Positions 54,601 through 62,408 of a stretch of 64,000 bases of DNA are shown in pieces. Origin of the DNA: an uncultured Cytophagales bacterium. Lineage in GTDB: Bacteria > Bacteroidota > Bacteroidia > Cytophagales > Cyclobacteriaceae. Location: positions 1 to 64,000 of the forward strand of contig CAJXNP010000016.1 of NCBI GenBank assembly GCA_913057175.1. The letters run 5' to 3'. The position numbers were made by a program, and so were the translations under genes. Within the stretch, counting starts at the first letter, position 1. Each line of letters opens with the position of its first letter. A model generated the notes under the pieces. It saw only the letters and a list, made by a program, of their open reading frames with translations. It was not told the origin of the DNA and ran no database searches.

Positions 54601-55682
54601 GCGATGATGGGATTGGTATTCCTCCTGAAAGTCAGGAAAAAATCTTTTCAAGGTTTTATCAGGCGACAAATAGTAAGGAAAGCACAACCGGTACAGGTAT
54701 TGGGTTATCACTTGTAAAATCGTTGGTAGAGATTCATAAAGGTACTATATCAGTTAAAAGTTCTACCAACTCCGGGAGTATTTTTACGGTAGAACTGCCG
54801 GTTTCCAAAAAAGCATTTGAGAGCAGCGAGATATCAAACGTTGACTCCGAAAATGGAGAGTTGGTGGGCTTTGATTACACCAACTCTCTAAATCCACAGG
54901 GTGCTTATGTAGCTCCGAAATCAAATACCGATGTAAAATCATCTGTGTTGGTGATAGATGACAATGCTGAACTTCGAAATTACGTGATGGAGTTTCTATC
55001 CGAACATTATAAAGTCTATGGTGCGGAAAATGGAAAAGAGGGCTTAAAAGTTTGTCGGAAAGTAAAACCGGTCCTCTGTGTGGTAGATGTAATGATGCCT
55101 GTAATGGATGGCTTTGAATTTGTCAATGCACTGAAAAACGATGAAAAGATTAGCCATACGGCGATCATCATGCTGACAGCTTTGGGTGAAAATGAAAATA
55201 GAATTAAAGGTTATAAAATTGGAGTAGATGGGTATTTGGTAAAACCTTTTGATCCATCTTTATTAAAATCGAGAATAGATAATATTATTAAAATTCGATT
55301 TGACCTCAAACAGCGGTTTTCTGAAGAGACAGAAAGTGACGTGGTCAGCCTCGCACATTCCCAAATAGACATTGACCTGATCTCAAAAATAAAAGAGATC
55401 ATTGAGGAAAACATCGGGAATGCTGAACTAACCCCAGCCTTTCTTTGCTCACAATTGGCGCTCAGCTCATCAAAGTTGTATAGGAAAATCACAGAGCTTA
55501 CGGATATGTCTCCCAATGAGTTTATAAGGACGATAAGATTAAAAAAATCTGCTACTCTGTTGAAATCCAGAAACTACAATGTTTCCGAAGTTGCTAACGC
55601 TGTTGGGTTTAACGATCCTCTATATTTTAGCAGACGATTTAAGGAACAATTTGGATATGCCCCTAGTCAGTTGATTAAATGA
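51645..55682 (+). CDS. hybrid two-component system sensor/regulator (HTCS)
   Basis: A 1345-residue one-protein signalling system typical of Bacteroidota glycan loci. After a signal peptide (to about 21) come two-component-propeller repeats forming a large periplasmic sensor (about 25-690, many WIGT/WVGT repeats), a Y_Y_Y domain (about 700-775), one transmembrane helix (about 785-803), HisKA with His839 (NISHELRTPL), HATPase (about 940-1055), a receiver with Asp1148 (VVDVMMPVMDG) and an AraC-type DNA-binding domain (about 1245-1345). It should sense an oligosaccharide from the second locus and activate that locus. Candidate targets are the shared TTTGARTAAAA motifs before the DUF1080 and susC genes. 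Confidence 0.95.
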   Translation: MKRRLAITFLFILSFFCAVSQSIEFEHYNDRDGLSHNSVRHIVQDNQGFIWLGTFYGLNRFDGFQFQNYLSYDEGNNTLYNDDITALELDSARNCLWIGTRKGLSHLQLDTHVFTTYLSDANDPNSLPDEEVRSVYQDKFNRVWVGTRDTGLFLFEPDKNTFTKVPLEGFNYVKEIFEDTKGNIWIGSYGTAGVAKIKLGSTGIISEIESFTLSIPGSTGINPYLNFIYEDEQGDIFAGTRKGLYKLDKIRNTFENLYIADDEIRDKLGPYFLCVAQAPDDKYWVGTLGGLLVCDALEDINKGHFQWHFSVLSEDKSLVDNLVSALYFDPAGVLWIGTEEGLDKYDPYENQFKINKDISKYIQNQAPRIRGFSKTNLNEIVVATRHNGLFISDQEDFVPLFNEKFDIASIYTYDGINFYCGLWNGKILVYNYLQKTSKIVEVGFKNSAIFSFLEYEESLVVCSYGEGAMLLDKQTLKPTIHVLSGFDINKVTVDIDKNLWFATESGVVNYDMTARDATVYEESIQPDMGLPHENVSDIIIDSRGLIWAATRKGLGVFDSETNAFKQMPEPKELAGKWVTDIVEDTSGYLWLNMNNNNIARYDVENSQANIYNVNSGNRLDVFSSSGFYNFNNSTIYLGGKNGVIYFSPLTIQDNEWSPKPIITEFKVNNELVLPGLKLNGQIPLSKNLNYSRSVNLNHENRNFSIQFSSPSFTNQRLNSFAYMLEGFDHDWIETSSNSRTVQYTNLTSGTYDFKIRSSNSDGKWSEVSSYSIEIMPPFWASYQGITVIILLLGLIAYFTRKQIKFRTELKRELLTEKVQRERDEKLNNEKLRFFTNISHELRTPLSLILGPVKQILEHENSSDYIRSKANLINHSTNRLLRLVNQILDFRRAEAGEIKLKVAKVDILPYTNDVFYSFMELAQSKNIDFNFNVEDESMVCWIDVDKYNKILYNLLSNALKFTNSHGHVDLYIGLKENNSKTLLIEVSDDGIGIPPESQEKIFSRFYQATNSKESTTGTGIGLSLVKSLVEIHKGTISVKSSTNSGSIFTVELPVSKKAFESSEISNVDSENGELVGFDYTNSLNPQGAYVAPKSNTDVKSSVLVIDDNAELRNYVMEFLSEHYKVYGAENGKEGLKVCRKVKPVLCVVDVMMPVMDGFEFVNALKNDEKISHTAIIMLTALGENENRIKGYKIGVDGYLVKPFDPSLLKSRIDNIIKIRFDLKQRFSEETESDVVSLAHSQIDIDLISKIKEIIEENIGNAELTPAFLCSQLALSSSKLYRKITELTDMSPNEFIRTIRLKKSATLLKSRNYNVSEVANAVGFNDPLYFSRRFKEQFGYAPSQLIK

Positions 55683-55893
55683 ACTGTTTTTTAGAGTGAC
55701 ATGGGTAAAATACCTGTTGAAGATTTTTAATCTAAATACAACTTCTTAAGAATGGGGAATATTGAAATTTATTTTGATCTGTTTGAAGGAATAAAAATAT
55801 TTCAAGTCAAAATCAACCAGGCAGTCGAAACTAAAAAGTGAACATCAAAATACCGAAAGGAATCAATTTTTATACGACAAATGCAATTTTATA

Positions 55894-56736
55894 ATGATTA
55901 CAAATAATTTAAAGAACAAGACCGTTGTCATCACCGGAGGCGGAGGAATACTTGGTAGTTCGCTGGCCCTTGCGATGTCCAAACAGGGGGCCAGGGTAGT
56001 AGTACTGGATCTAAATAGCGATGCGGCCAATCGAGTAGCAGAAAATATCCGCAACGAAGGTGGTGGAGCAATAGGTTTATCCGCAAATGTTCTGGAATCA
56101 GAAAGTTTAAATCAAGCCAAAGAACTGGTTAATAAACATTTTGGACCATGTGACATATTGATAAACGGTGCAGGCGGAAATCATCCAAAAGGAACGACTA
56201 CTAAACCTCATTTGTTTTTAGAAGATCTTTCCTCCAATGAAGAGATTAAAACCTTCTTTGATTTGGATAGCCATAGCATTCAGTTTGTCTTTAACTTGAA
56301 TTTTATTGGCACATTGTTGCCTACACAGGTATTTGCAAAGGATATGGTTGGTAAAGAAGGATGTTCTATTATCAATATAAGTTCGATGAATGCATTCCGA
56401 CCTTTGACTAAAATACCTGCTTATAGTGGAGCTAAAGCCGCAATAAGTAATTTTACGCAATGGTTGGCCGTGCATTTTGCTAAAGCAGGCATCCGGGTAA
56501 ATGCATTGGCGCCTGGGTTCTTTTTGACAGATCAGAACAGAACATTGCTTACCAATGCGGATGGTTCACTTACAGATCGTGGAAATACCATATTGGAACA
56601 CACACCTATGGGTAGATTTGGAGAACCTGAAGACCTGGTTGGAACTTTATTGTGGTTGTGTAGTGATTCTTCAAAATTTGTTACAGGTATCGTAGTACCA
56701 GTCGATGGAGGATTTAGTGCATTTAGCGGTGTATAA
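55894..56736 (+). CDS. SDR-type D-mannonate oxidoreductase (fructuronate reductase)
   Basis: A 280-residue short-chain dehydrogenase. The cofactor motif is TGGGGILGSSLALAMSKQ, with NGAGGNHPKGTT after strand 4 and catalytic Tyr177/Lys181 in YSGAKAA. The LNFIGTLLPTQVFAKDM and PGFFLTDQNRTLL segments resemble the SDR mannonate oxidoreductases that replace UxuB in many Bacteroidota. It interconverts D-fructuronate and D-mannonate with NAD(P)H. The mannonate dehydratase gene follows 3 nt downstream, which supports this reading. Confidence 0.88.
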   Translation: MITNNLKNKTVVITGGGGILGSSLALAMSKQGARVVVLDLNSDAANRVAENIRNEGGGAIGLSANVLESESLNQAKELVNKHFGPCDILINGAGGNHPKGTTTKPHLFLEDLSSNEEIKTFFDLDSHSIQFVFNLNFIGTLLPTQVFAKDMVGKEGCSIINISSMNAFRPLTKIPAYSGAKAAISNFTQWLAVHFAKAGIRVNALAPGFFLTDQNRTLLTNADGSLTDRGNTILEHTPMGRFGEPEDLVGTLLWLCSDSSKFVTGIVVPVDGGFSAFSGV

Positions 56737-56739
56737 ATT

Positions 56740-57930
56740 ATGAAAGGATTAGAACAAACATGGAGATGGTACGGACCAAAAGATTTGGTGCCCTTATCTC
56801 ATATAAAAATGGCAGGAGCGACAGGTATCGTTACGGCCTTACATCATATTCCCAATGGCGAAGTGTGGGAGAATGAAGAAATATTGAGACGTAAGAAGGA
56901 AATTGAAGCAGCCGGATTGACATGGTCGGTAGTCGAAAGTATTCCCGTCCATGAGGACATTAAAAAAAGGACAGGCAATTATCAAAGCTATATTGAAAAT
57001 TACAAGCAAAGTATTGCTAATCTAGGTGAATGTGGTATAGACATTGTCTGCTATAATTTTATGCCGGTACTGGACTGGACCAGGACGGATCTTTCCTATG
57101 AAATGGTGGATGGTTCAAGAGCATTACGGTTTAGCATGGAAGAATTTGCGGCTTTTGAATTGCATTTGTTAAAAAGGCCTGGCGCGGATGATCAATATTC
57201 AGAAGAAATGAAATCAAAGGCTCAAAAAGTTTTTGACACAATGAGTGAAGATCAGAAACAGCTTTTAGTGAGCAATGTAATTGCAGGATTGCCAGGAGCG
57301 GAAGAGGGCTATTCTTTGGAGCAATTTCAAACCGTTCTGGATACATATAAAGAAATTGGAGAAAACGAGTTAAAGAATAATTTGTATCAATTTTTAAGGG
57401 AAATCATTCCTGCTGCTGAAAAAGCTGGGGTTTTGATGGCTATTCATCCGGATGATCCGCCATTCCCGATTTTAGGGCTTCCACGAATTGTCAGCACTGA
57501 GGCTGATGCATTGGAATTGTTGAATGCCTGTGAAAGCCCAAATAATGGACTATGCTTTTGCACTGGTTCTTATGGGGTGAGGGAAGACAATGACTTGTCG
57601 GGCATGGTGGAACGATTAGGCCACCGAATTAATTTCATTCATTTACGAAGCACAAAGAGGGATGGAAATGGGAATTTTCATGAAGCCGACCACCTGGATG
57701 GAGACGTTGATATGTATGCTGTGATGAAAGCATTGGTGAAAGAACAAGAAAAGAGGAAGCAGGACGGAAGAAAAGATATTCGGATGCCAATGCGACCGGA
57801 TCACGGTCACCAAATGTTGGATGATTTAAATAAAACGACTAATCCTGGATATTCTGCTATAGGTAGATTAAGAGGACTAGCAGAATTGCGGGGTTTAGAG
57901 CTTGGTATCAGGGGTGGATTGAACTTATGA
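56740..57930 (+). CDS. uxuA: mannonate dehydratase
   Basis: A 396-residue UxuA-type enzyme, full length. Diagnostic motifs are the N-terminal [68 protein letters not shown] (His236), [12 protein letters not shown], and [12 protein letters not shown]. It removes water from D-mannonate to give KDG, using a divalent metal in a TIM barrel. The product joins the alginate pathway at the KdgK step. Glucuronate isomerase (UxaC), needed upstream, is not in the window. Confidence 0.95.
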   Translation: MKGLEQTWRWYGPKDLVPLSHIKMAGATGIVTALHHIPNGEVWENEEILRRKKEIEAAGLTWSVVESIPVHEDIKKRTGNYQSYIENYKQSIANLGECGIDIVCYNFMPVLDWTRTDLSYEMVDGSRALRFSMEEFAAFELHLLKRPGADDQYSEEMKSKAQKVFDTMSEDQKQLLVSNVIAGLPGAEEGYSLEQFQTVLDTYKEIGENELKNNLYQFLREIIPAAEKAGVLMAIHPDDPPFPILGLPRIVSTEADALELLNACESPNNGLCFCTGSYGVREDNDLSGMVERLGHRINFIHLRSTKRDGNGNFHEADHLDGDVDMYAVMKALVKEQEKRKQDGRKDIRMPMRPDHGHQMLDDLNKTTNPGYSAIGRLRGLAELRGLELGIRGGLNL

Positions 57931-58076
57931 AATGATTAGGCTTGCATTTTGAAACTAAGTTTGTCAAAAGAACAGTGAACTAACCAGTGAACAGAAATAG
58001 ATTTTTATTTATAAATAACTGATAATCAGACAATAAATTAATGTGGGATTAAAGCTGTGACCCAGAAAAATCTAAC

Positions 58077-58104
58077 TATGGTTAAACCAATCTTTCAAAC
58101 CATA
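58077..58104. repeat. inverted repeat near the integrase 3' end
   Basis: TATGGTT and AACCATA are exact reverse complements with a 14-nt spacer, which itself begins AAACCA. It lies 45 nt beyond the integrase stop, in the 218-bp gap after uxuA. It may be a transcription terminator relic, a recombinase arm site, or chance in AT-rich DNA. Confidence 0.3.
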
Positions 58105-58148
58105 ATAGTAGGAGGCGAAGATATAGTATATGAAGTGAAACGATCAAT

Positions 58149-59393
58149 TTACTGGTTAGAGGCTTTTTCTGGCATTGATGGTGATAACTTGTCCTTCAGC
58201 ATTTTCATGTCTTGACTTACTTTTTCTTGTACTACTTTGGCATAAATTTGCGTTGTACGAAGGTTTTTATGGCCTAGCATAGAACTTACAGATTCGATAG
58301 GTACGCCATTGCTAAGCGTAACTGTTGTTGCAAAAGTATGACGAGCCATATGAAAGGTGATATGCTTATGGATATTACAAATATCTGCCAGTTCCTTTAG
58401 ATAAACATTCATCTTTTGATTGGTAATCATAGGTAGGATGTGGTTGCTATTGTCTATTAATGGATGCTTTATATATCTATTAAGGATTTCTTCTGCAAGA
58501 GGTAGCAGGGGGACGTTTGATGAAACTCCAGTCTTTGTCCTTTCAACAAATATCCATTTTTCTCCGTCCATTCCCATTGATATGTTTTCCGGAGTCAGTT
58601 TCAACACATCTGCATATGATAGACCAGTGTAGCAGCAAAATAAAAATATATCCCTTACATGTCTCAGACGTTCGTTTTCTATTTCTTTGCTGCTAAGTAT
58701 TGAAAGTTCTTCTTTAGTTAAATATTCTTTTTTAACCTCTTTTAATGACATGGAATATCTGGCAAATGGATCTCTATCTATCCATTCATTTTTAATGGCC
58801 AATAAGGCAATTTTCTTAAATAGTCGTAGGTATTTTATTGTTGTATTATGACCAATTCCCTTTACTGCTTTCAAGTAAAATTCAAATTCTGTAATAAAAG
58901 AGTGATTAAGATCCTGTAGCTGATAGTCATCCAAGTGAAATTTGTGCTTCAAAAATTCCCTCAAATGTTTTAATGAGGTTTCGTATCGCTCAAGAGTTCC
59001 TGCTGAATAATTTTTTCCTACCTGTGCCCTGATCATTTCATTGTGATACTTGAAGAGCTCAACTAAGGAATGTTGTTCAGAGTTTTTTCCCATATAAATA
59101 CTTTTAATGGATTGTGCGGATATAAATTGATTGGTCTCTTCGAGTTTGTCATGAATTCTATGAAGTTTGAGATTAATATTGTCCAGGTGTCTATTTATCA
59201 TTCGAGCTTCTTCAGAATTACCTTTAACACGACTAGAGTTTACATTCCATTTATCTGGCAAGACTTTTTTACCTGTGGTAATCTCGGCTCGTTTTCCATT
59301 GACAGTAATACGGACGGATATGGGGGCCTCACCTGTTTTTTTACTTGTTTTATGTGTTTGCAACCAAAATAGAAGACTAAAGGTGTGAATCAT
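58149..59393 (-). CDS. Bacteroidota-type tyrosine recombinase/integrase
   Basis: A 414-residue integrase with an N-terminal arm-type DNA-binding domain (about 1-95), a SAM-like core-binding domain (about 110-205) and a catalytic domain (about 222-400). The catalytic residues are Lys287, His348, Arg351, His375 and nucleophile Tyr384. The first arginine of the family is replaced by Ser259 in CYTGLSYADV, the same substitution known for the CTnDOT integrase group, so this is not inactivation. It starts 217 bp from the 3' end of tRNA-Ser. The arrangement marks the likely right end of an integrated element. Confidence 0.93.
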   Translation of the reverse strand: MIHTFSLLFWLQTHKTSKKTGEAPISVRITVNGKRAEITTGKKVLPDKWNVNSSRVKGNSEEARMINRHLDNINLKLHRIHDKLEETNQFISAQSIKSIYMGKNSEQHSLVELFKYHNEMIRAQVGKNYSAGTLERYETSLKHLREFLKHKFHLDDYQLQDLNHSFITEFEFYLKAVKGIGHNTTIKYLRLFKKIALLAIKNEWIDRDPFARYSMSLKEVKKEYLTKEELSILSSKEIENERLRHVRDIFLFCCYTGLSYADVLKLTPENISMGMDGEKWIFVERTKTGVSSNVPLLPLAEEILNRYIKHPLIDNSNHILPMITNQKMNVYLKELADICNIHKHITFHMARHTFATTVTLSNGVPIESVSSMLGHKNLRTTQIYAKVVQEKVSQDMKMLKDKLSPSMPEKASNQ

Positions 59394-59554
59394 TGAAGTA
59401 CGGCTTTTTATTTACAAATAAATATACACAAAACAGGTTAAAAAACCTCATTTAATGCTAAAAAATAGATATTCGGTTACCAATTATGTAGGTAACCGAA
59501 TGAGTAACCATTTATTTGAAATTGATTGAATATTTTGATTGGTGAGATCAATAA

Positions 59555-59587
59555 AAAACCCCTTAAACATTATGTTTAAGGGGTTTT
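59555..59587 (-). terminator. intrinsic terminator of tRNA-Ser
   Basis: Perfect 16-bp stem (ACCCCTTAAACAT core) with a one-base loop centre and T-runs on both strands. On the minus strand it lies 24 nt after the tRNA 3' end and is followed by a T-run, so it should terminate the tRNA transcript. It can also act on the plus strand. Confidence 0.8.
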
Positions 59588-59610
59588 AGTTTTAAATGAT
59601 GCATTAAATG

Positions 59611-59695
59611 CAGAGGAGGAGGGATTCGAACCCCCGGTACCTTGCGGTACAACGGTTTTCAAGACCGCCGCGTTCGACCACTCCGCCACTCCTCT
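59611..59695 (-). tRNA. tRNA-Ser (UGA anticodon)
   Basis: An 85-nt class II tRNA. The acceptor stem AGAGGAG/CTCCTCT is perfect with discriminator G73, the anticodon arm GCGGT-CTTGAAA-ACCGT gives anticodon TGA, a long variable arm pairs GTACC-TTGC-GGTAC, and the T-arm is GGGGG-TTCGAAT-CCCTC. CCA is not encoded. Its 3' half is repeated at 195-229, and an integrase gene begins 217 bp downstream of its 3' end. Confidence 0.95.
59625..59659. repeat. 35-nt direct repeat inside tRNA-Ser, candidate attR
   Basis: Matches 195-229 with one mismatch, same orientation. It covers the T-loop, variable arm and 3' side of the anticodon arm, a common crossover region for tRNA-targeting integrases. An intact tRNA is kept on this side. 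Confidence 0.45.
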
Positions 59696-59723
59696 ATTAA
59701 TATGGTCTGTTTTTATCAACTTT

Positions 59724-59825
59724 CAACCCCCAGTACCTTGCGGTACAACGGTTTTTGCCAAAGGCATCCCTTTGGGGCAAGACCGCCGTCCCGATAGCTA
59801 TCGGGAACCACTCTGCCACTCCTCT
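59724..59825 (-). pseudogene. pseudo-tRNA-Ser in tandem with the intact gene (repeat copy 2)
   Basis: Read on the minus strand this begins like the intact tRNA-Ser (AGAGGAGTGGCAGAGTGG). It then carries an 18-nt perfect palindrome, TCCCGATAGCTATCGGGA (59789-59806), in place of six D-loop bases, and a 22-nt insertion in the anticodon loop like that of the repeat at 195. The T-loop and 3' acceptor strand are lost. The insertion again provides an ATG in the frame [14 protein letters not shown], ending at a stop. It is not a functional tRNA. Confidence 0.8.
59789..59806. repeat. 18-bp perfect palindrome
   Basis: TCCCGATAGCTATCGGGA sits inside the D-arm region of the pseudo-tRNA. Perfect palindromes of this sort are often short dispersed repeats; no second copy was noticed in this window. 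Confidence 0.7.
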
Positions 59826-59921
59826 TTATAGGTCGAAAAGTATATTTTTTAATGACTTTAAAACTTGCTTTCAAAATCGGAGTGCAAATTTAGTTTTAAA
59901 TTTTTAATGGCAAAAAGAAAA

Positions 59922-60875
59922 TTAACTTTCCTTTAACTTTTTCTTCTGGTCTCTTTCGGCTTTAGCAAGAGAGGCATTGAGTTCAAACCCCGAAAGTAGA
60001 ATAAAACTGATCATGAACATCCACACCATTAACGCAATCATGGCTCCAATAGATCCGTACAGTTTGTTATAGGTTCCGAAATTGGTGATATAATAGGAAA
60101 AACCATACGATAGCAGGATAATCAAAATGGTAGAAACAATTGATCCGGGGGATATGAATTTCCATTTTCGATGAAGGGCTGGAGCAAAATAGTAAATGGA
60201 AGATATTGCCAGCAGGAACATGATGAAAATGACGAAAAACCTGAGAGAGACGATTCCAAAAAGTAAGAGATCCCGGTCAAGTATATTTTGCTCAAGAAGC
60301 ATATCAAGAACGATTTGCCCGCCAATTAGCAATGCAACAGCAATGAATATGGAAATAATGAGTAGCAAGGTCAGTAAGAGCGAGATCAATCTTGTTTTGA
60401 AGAATCCTCTTCTCTCAACTGTTTTATATATTTTGTTGAAGGCGTTCATAAGGGATAACATGCCGTTGTTGGAAAGGTACAGGGAGAGTACCACAGAAAA
60501 TGATAACAGGTTTCCTCTCGGCTTATTGATTACATCAGAAATGGTGCTTGTCACCTGGCTGAACATTGCCAGATCACCTATCTGGTTGATGATGTTTTCA
60601 TAAAGATTTGGAATAGGGATATAGGGAATTAAGGTAATGAGAAAAATTACTCCCGGAAATAGCGCCAATGTGAAATTATAAGCGACGCCGCTTGACCTTT
60701 CATAGATCTCATTTTTCTTAAAACTCTGAATATAAATATTGATCAGGTGGAAAAGGGAAATTTCATGCTTTCCAAAATGGATAGTGTCGAGCTTTTCAAT
60801 CGTGTGTCGAACTGTTCTGCTATCCGTTAAAAATCTAATGATATTTGGCATTTCAAAAATATGGTTTAAATGCAT
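59922..60875 (-). CDS. YihY/BrkB family inner-membrane protein
   Basis: A 317-residue integral membrane protein with about six hydrophobic segments. The family motifs are FKKNEIYERSSGVAYNFTLALFPG near the start, LYLSNNGMLSLMNAFNKIY in the middle, and FGTYNKLYGSIGAMIALMVWMF towards the end. YihY (once mislabelled RNase BN) has no settled function; envelope homeostasis or transport is proposed. A lysine-rich tail follows. Its start overlaps the end of the thioesterase gene by 23 nt, so it is the last gene of a three-gene minus-strand operon. It lies outside the proposed island. Confidence 0.88.
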   Translation of the reverse strand: MHLNHIFEMPNIIRFLTDSRTVRHTIEKLDTIHFGKHEISLFHLINIYIQSFKKNEIYERSSGVAYNFTLALFPGVIFLITLIPYIPIPNLYENIINQIGDLAMFSQVTSTISDVINKPRGNLLSFSVVLSLYLSNNGMLSLMNAFNKIYKTVERRGFFKTRLISLLLTLLLIISIFIAVALLIGGQIVLDMLLEQNILDRDLLLFGIVSLRFFVIFIMFLLAISSIYYFAPALHRKWKFISPGSIVSTILIILLSYGFSYYITNFGTYNKLYGSIGAMIALMVWMFMISFILLSGFELNASLAKAERDQKKKLKES

Positions 60876-61257
60876 TCACCAATATTTCAGGTGCCTCGCA
60901 AGGTTTCCTGCTGTGTGCATTTACAAAGGCCAAAGTTGTTTCACCTAAATTTATTAATTTTTCGTGTTCGTTGAAGATTTCATACTTAAATGTGACCCTA
61001 TTTGATGGCATTTCAGCGATGCAGAGTTTGATGGTTAGTAATTCATCATACATTGCCGGGCGAAGATATTTGGATCTGTTTTCCAATACAGGCATCATGA
61101 TGCCGCTTTTTTCTATCTCCTTGTAAGTCAATCCTAAAGTCCTCAATGATTCCACACGGGCAACCTCGTAATAGGTCGCGTAATTGCCATAATACACATA
61201 CCCCATCTGGTCTGTGTCTGCATATCGTACTCGTATCTGGATAGAATTGGTATACAT
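60853..61257 (-). CDS. YbgC-like acyl-CoA thioesterase (hot-dog fold)
   Basis: A 134-residue 4HBT-family thioesterase. The catalytic segment RVRYADTDQMGYVYYGNYATYYEVARVE (two overlapping pieces, Asp in YADTDQ) is intact, followed by the hot-dog helix and strands MMPVLENRSKYLRPA and LGETTLAFVNA. YbgC-type enzymes hydrolyse acyl-CoA near the membrane; the physiological substrate in Bacteroidota is not known. It begins one nucleotide after the mltG stop and is followed by yihY, all on the minus strand. Confidence 0.9.
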   Translation of the reverse strand: MYTNSIQIRVRYADTDQMGYVYYGNYATYYEVARVESLRTLGLTYKEIEKSGIMMPVLENRSKYLRPAMYDELLTIKLCIAEMPSNRVTFKYEIFNEHEKLINLGETTLAFVNAHSRKPCEAPEILVNAFKPYF

Positions 61258-61258
61258 A

Positions 61259-62329
61259 TTACTGATAAATTCTGGCCCTGTTTAATGCGTTTTGAAACCT
61301 TCGGGCGTTCCTGAGATGCTCCGTCAAAGACGAAGTGAAGTTGTGGTATCCTGAAAAATCTTCTTTCGCACACATGTAGAGATAATTGTGATCTTCGTTA
61401 TTCAGCACAGCATCGATTGATATGATCGATGGAAAATTGATCGGTCCCGGAGGTAAACCGGTATATTTGTAGGTGTTGTAGGGAGAATCAATTTCCTTAT
61501 GAACATTCAGCACCCGCTGGATCTTAAAATCACCCACAGCATAAATGAGTGTGGGGTCAGCTTGTAAAAGCATTCCTCTTTTTAGCCGGTTTAAGTAAAG
61601 CCCGGCTATGGTGGGACTTTCATCATTATGTCGGGTTTCGGCCTGTACGATCGATGCCATGACGGAAACTTCAACCGGTGTCATATTGAGGGAATCGGCT
61701 TTTTTCAGACGTTCATCATTCCAGAACTTATCGTATTCTGTCTTGAATTTCTCAAGCAAATTTTCCGCGCTAATGTTCCAGTATACTTCATAAGTATTGG
61801 GGATAAACATACTGCGAAAGCTGTCTTTGTTAAAACCATACTTCTCTGGTGTGTCTTCTCCAAATAGCAGGCTGTCAAATTCTGCTGGTTCCAATTCTAT
61901 ATTGGCGCAAACGAGCTCCGAAAGCTCACTTAGTAAACGGACATTCGAAAACGTAATAAGTACCGGCACTTGTTCACCGGCCCTGAGCATTTTTACCACT
62001 TCATAATTTGTGGTATTGGCCTCGATCACATAATGTCCGGGCTTCACATTTTCAGTGTATTTCATCAATTTTGATAAGAGACTGAATGAAACGGCATCGT
62101 GAATATAATTTTCGTCATATAGCCTGTTGCGGACATCTTCAAAAGTGTCCTCGGTGTAAATGTAAAAGTCCCTGTCCTGCTGCTCGACCAGAAAATTGGC
62201 CGTATTGAACATCTGGTAAACATAAAACGAAAATGAAATGAACATAATCGCCACTACAACCAGTATGATGATAAGAATTTTTCTTGCTTTCAATCCAATG
62301 TTTTTTAGTTCAATTGTCAATGTTGGCAA
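61259..62329 (-). CDS. mltG: endolytic peptidoglycan transglycosylase MltG
   Basis: A 356-residue YceG-family protein. One transmembrane helix (about 17-40) anchors it to the inner membrane. A LysM-like subdomain (about 50-115) is followed by the catalytic domain with the essential Glu231 in MASIVQAETRHNDESPTIA and LYLNRLKRGMLLQADPTLIYA; YTGLPPGPINFPS and LYMCAKEDFSGYHNF are further signatures. It cuts nascent glycan strands and sets their length. The gene heads a minus-strand operon and is divergent from the yciO-like gene. Confidence 0.94.
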   Translation of the reverse strand: MPTLTIELKNIGLKARKILIIILVVVAIMFISFSFYVYQMFNTANFLVEQQDRDFYIYTEDTFEDVRNRLYDENYIHDAVSFSLLSKLMKYTENVKPGHYVIEANTTNYEVVKMLRAGEQVPVLITFSNVRLLSELSELVCANIELEPAEFDSLLFGEDTPEKYGFNKDSFRSMFIPNTYEVYWNISAENLLEKFKTEYDKFWNDERLKKADSLNMTPVEVSVMASIVQAETRHNDESPTIAGLYLNRLKRGMLLQADPTLIYAVGDFKIQRVLNVHKEIDSPYNTYKYTGLPPGPINFPSIISIDAVLNNEDHNYLYMCAKEDFSGYHNFTSSLTEHLRNARRFQNALNRARIYQ

Positions 62330-62408
62330 AAAACAACATTGTGCTCATTTTAATTGAGGGGCAAAATTAATAATTTGACCGAATGATTTATGTTTATTTT
62401 ATTGAAGG

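Noticed and set aside
58149-59393. Integrase inactivated by loss of the first catalytic arginine
   Set aside because: The same Arg-to-Ser change is known in the active CTnDOT integrase group, and all the other catalytic residues are present.
59724-59825. A second functional tRNA-Ser
   Set aside because: The 3' acceptor strand is missing, and the D-arm and anticodon loop are interrupted.
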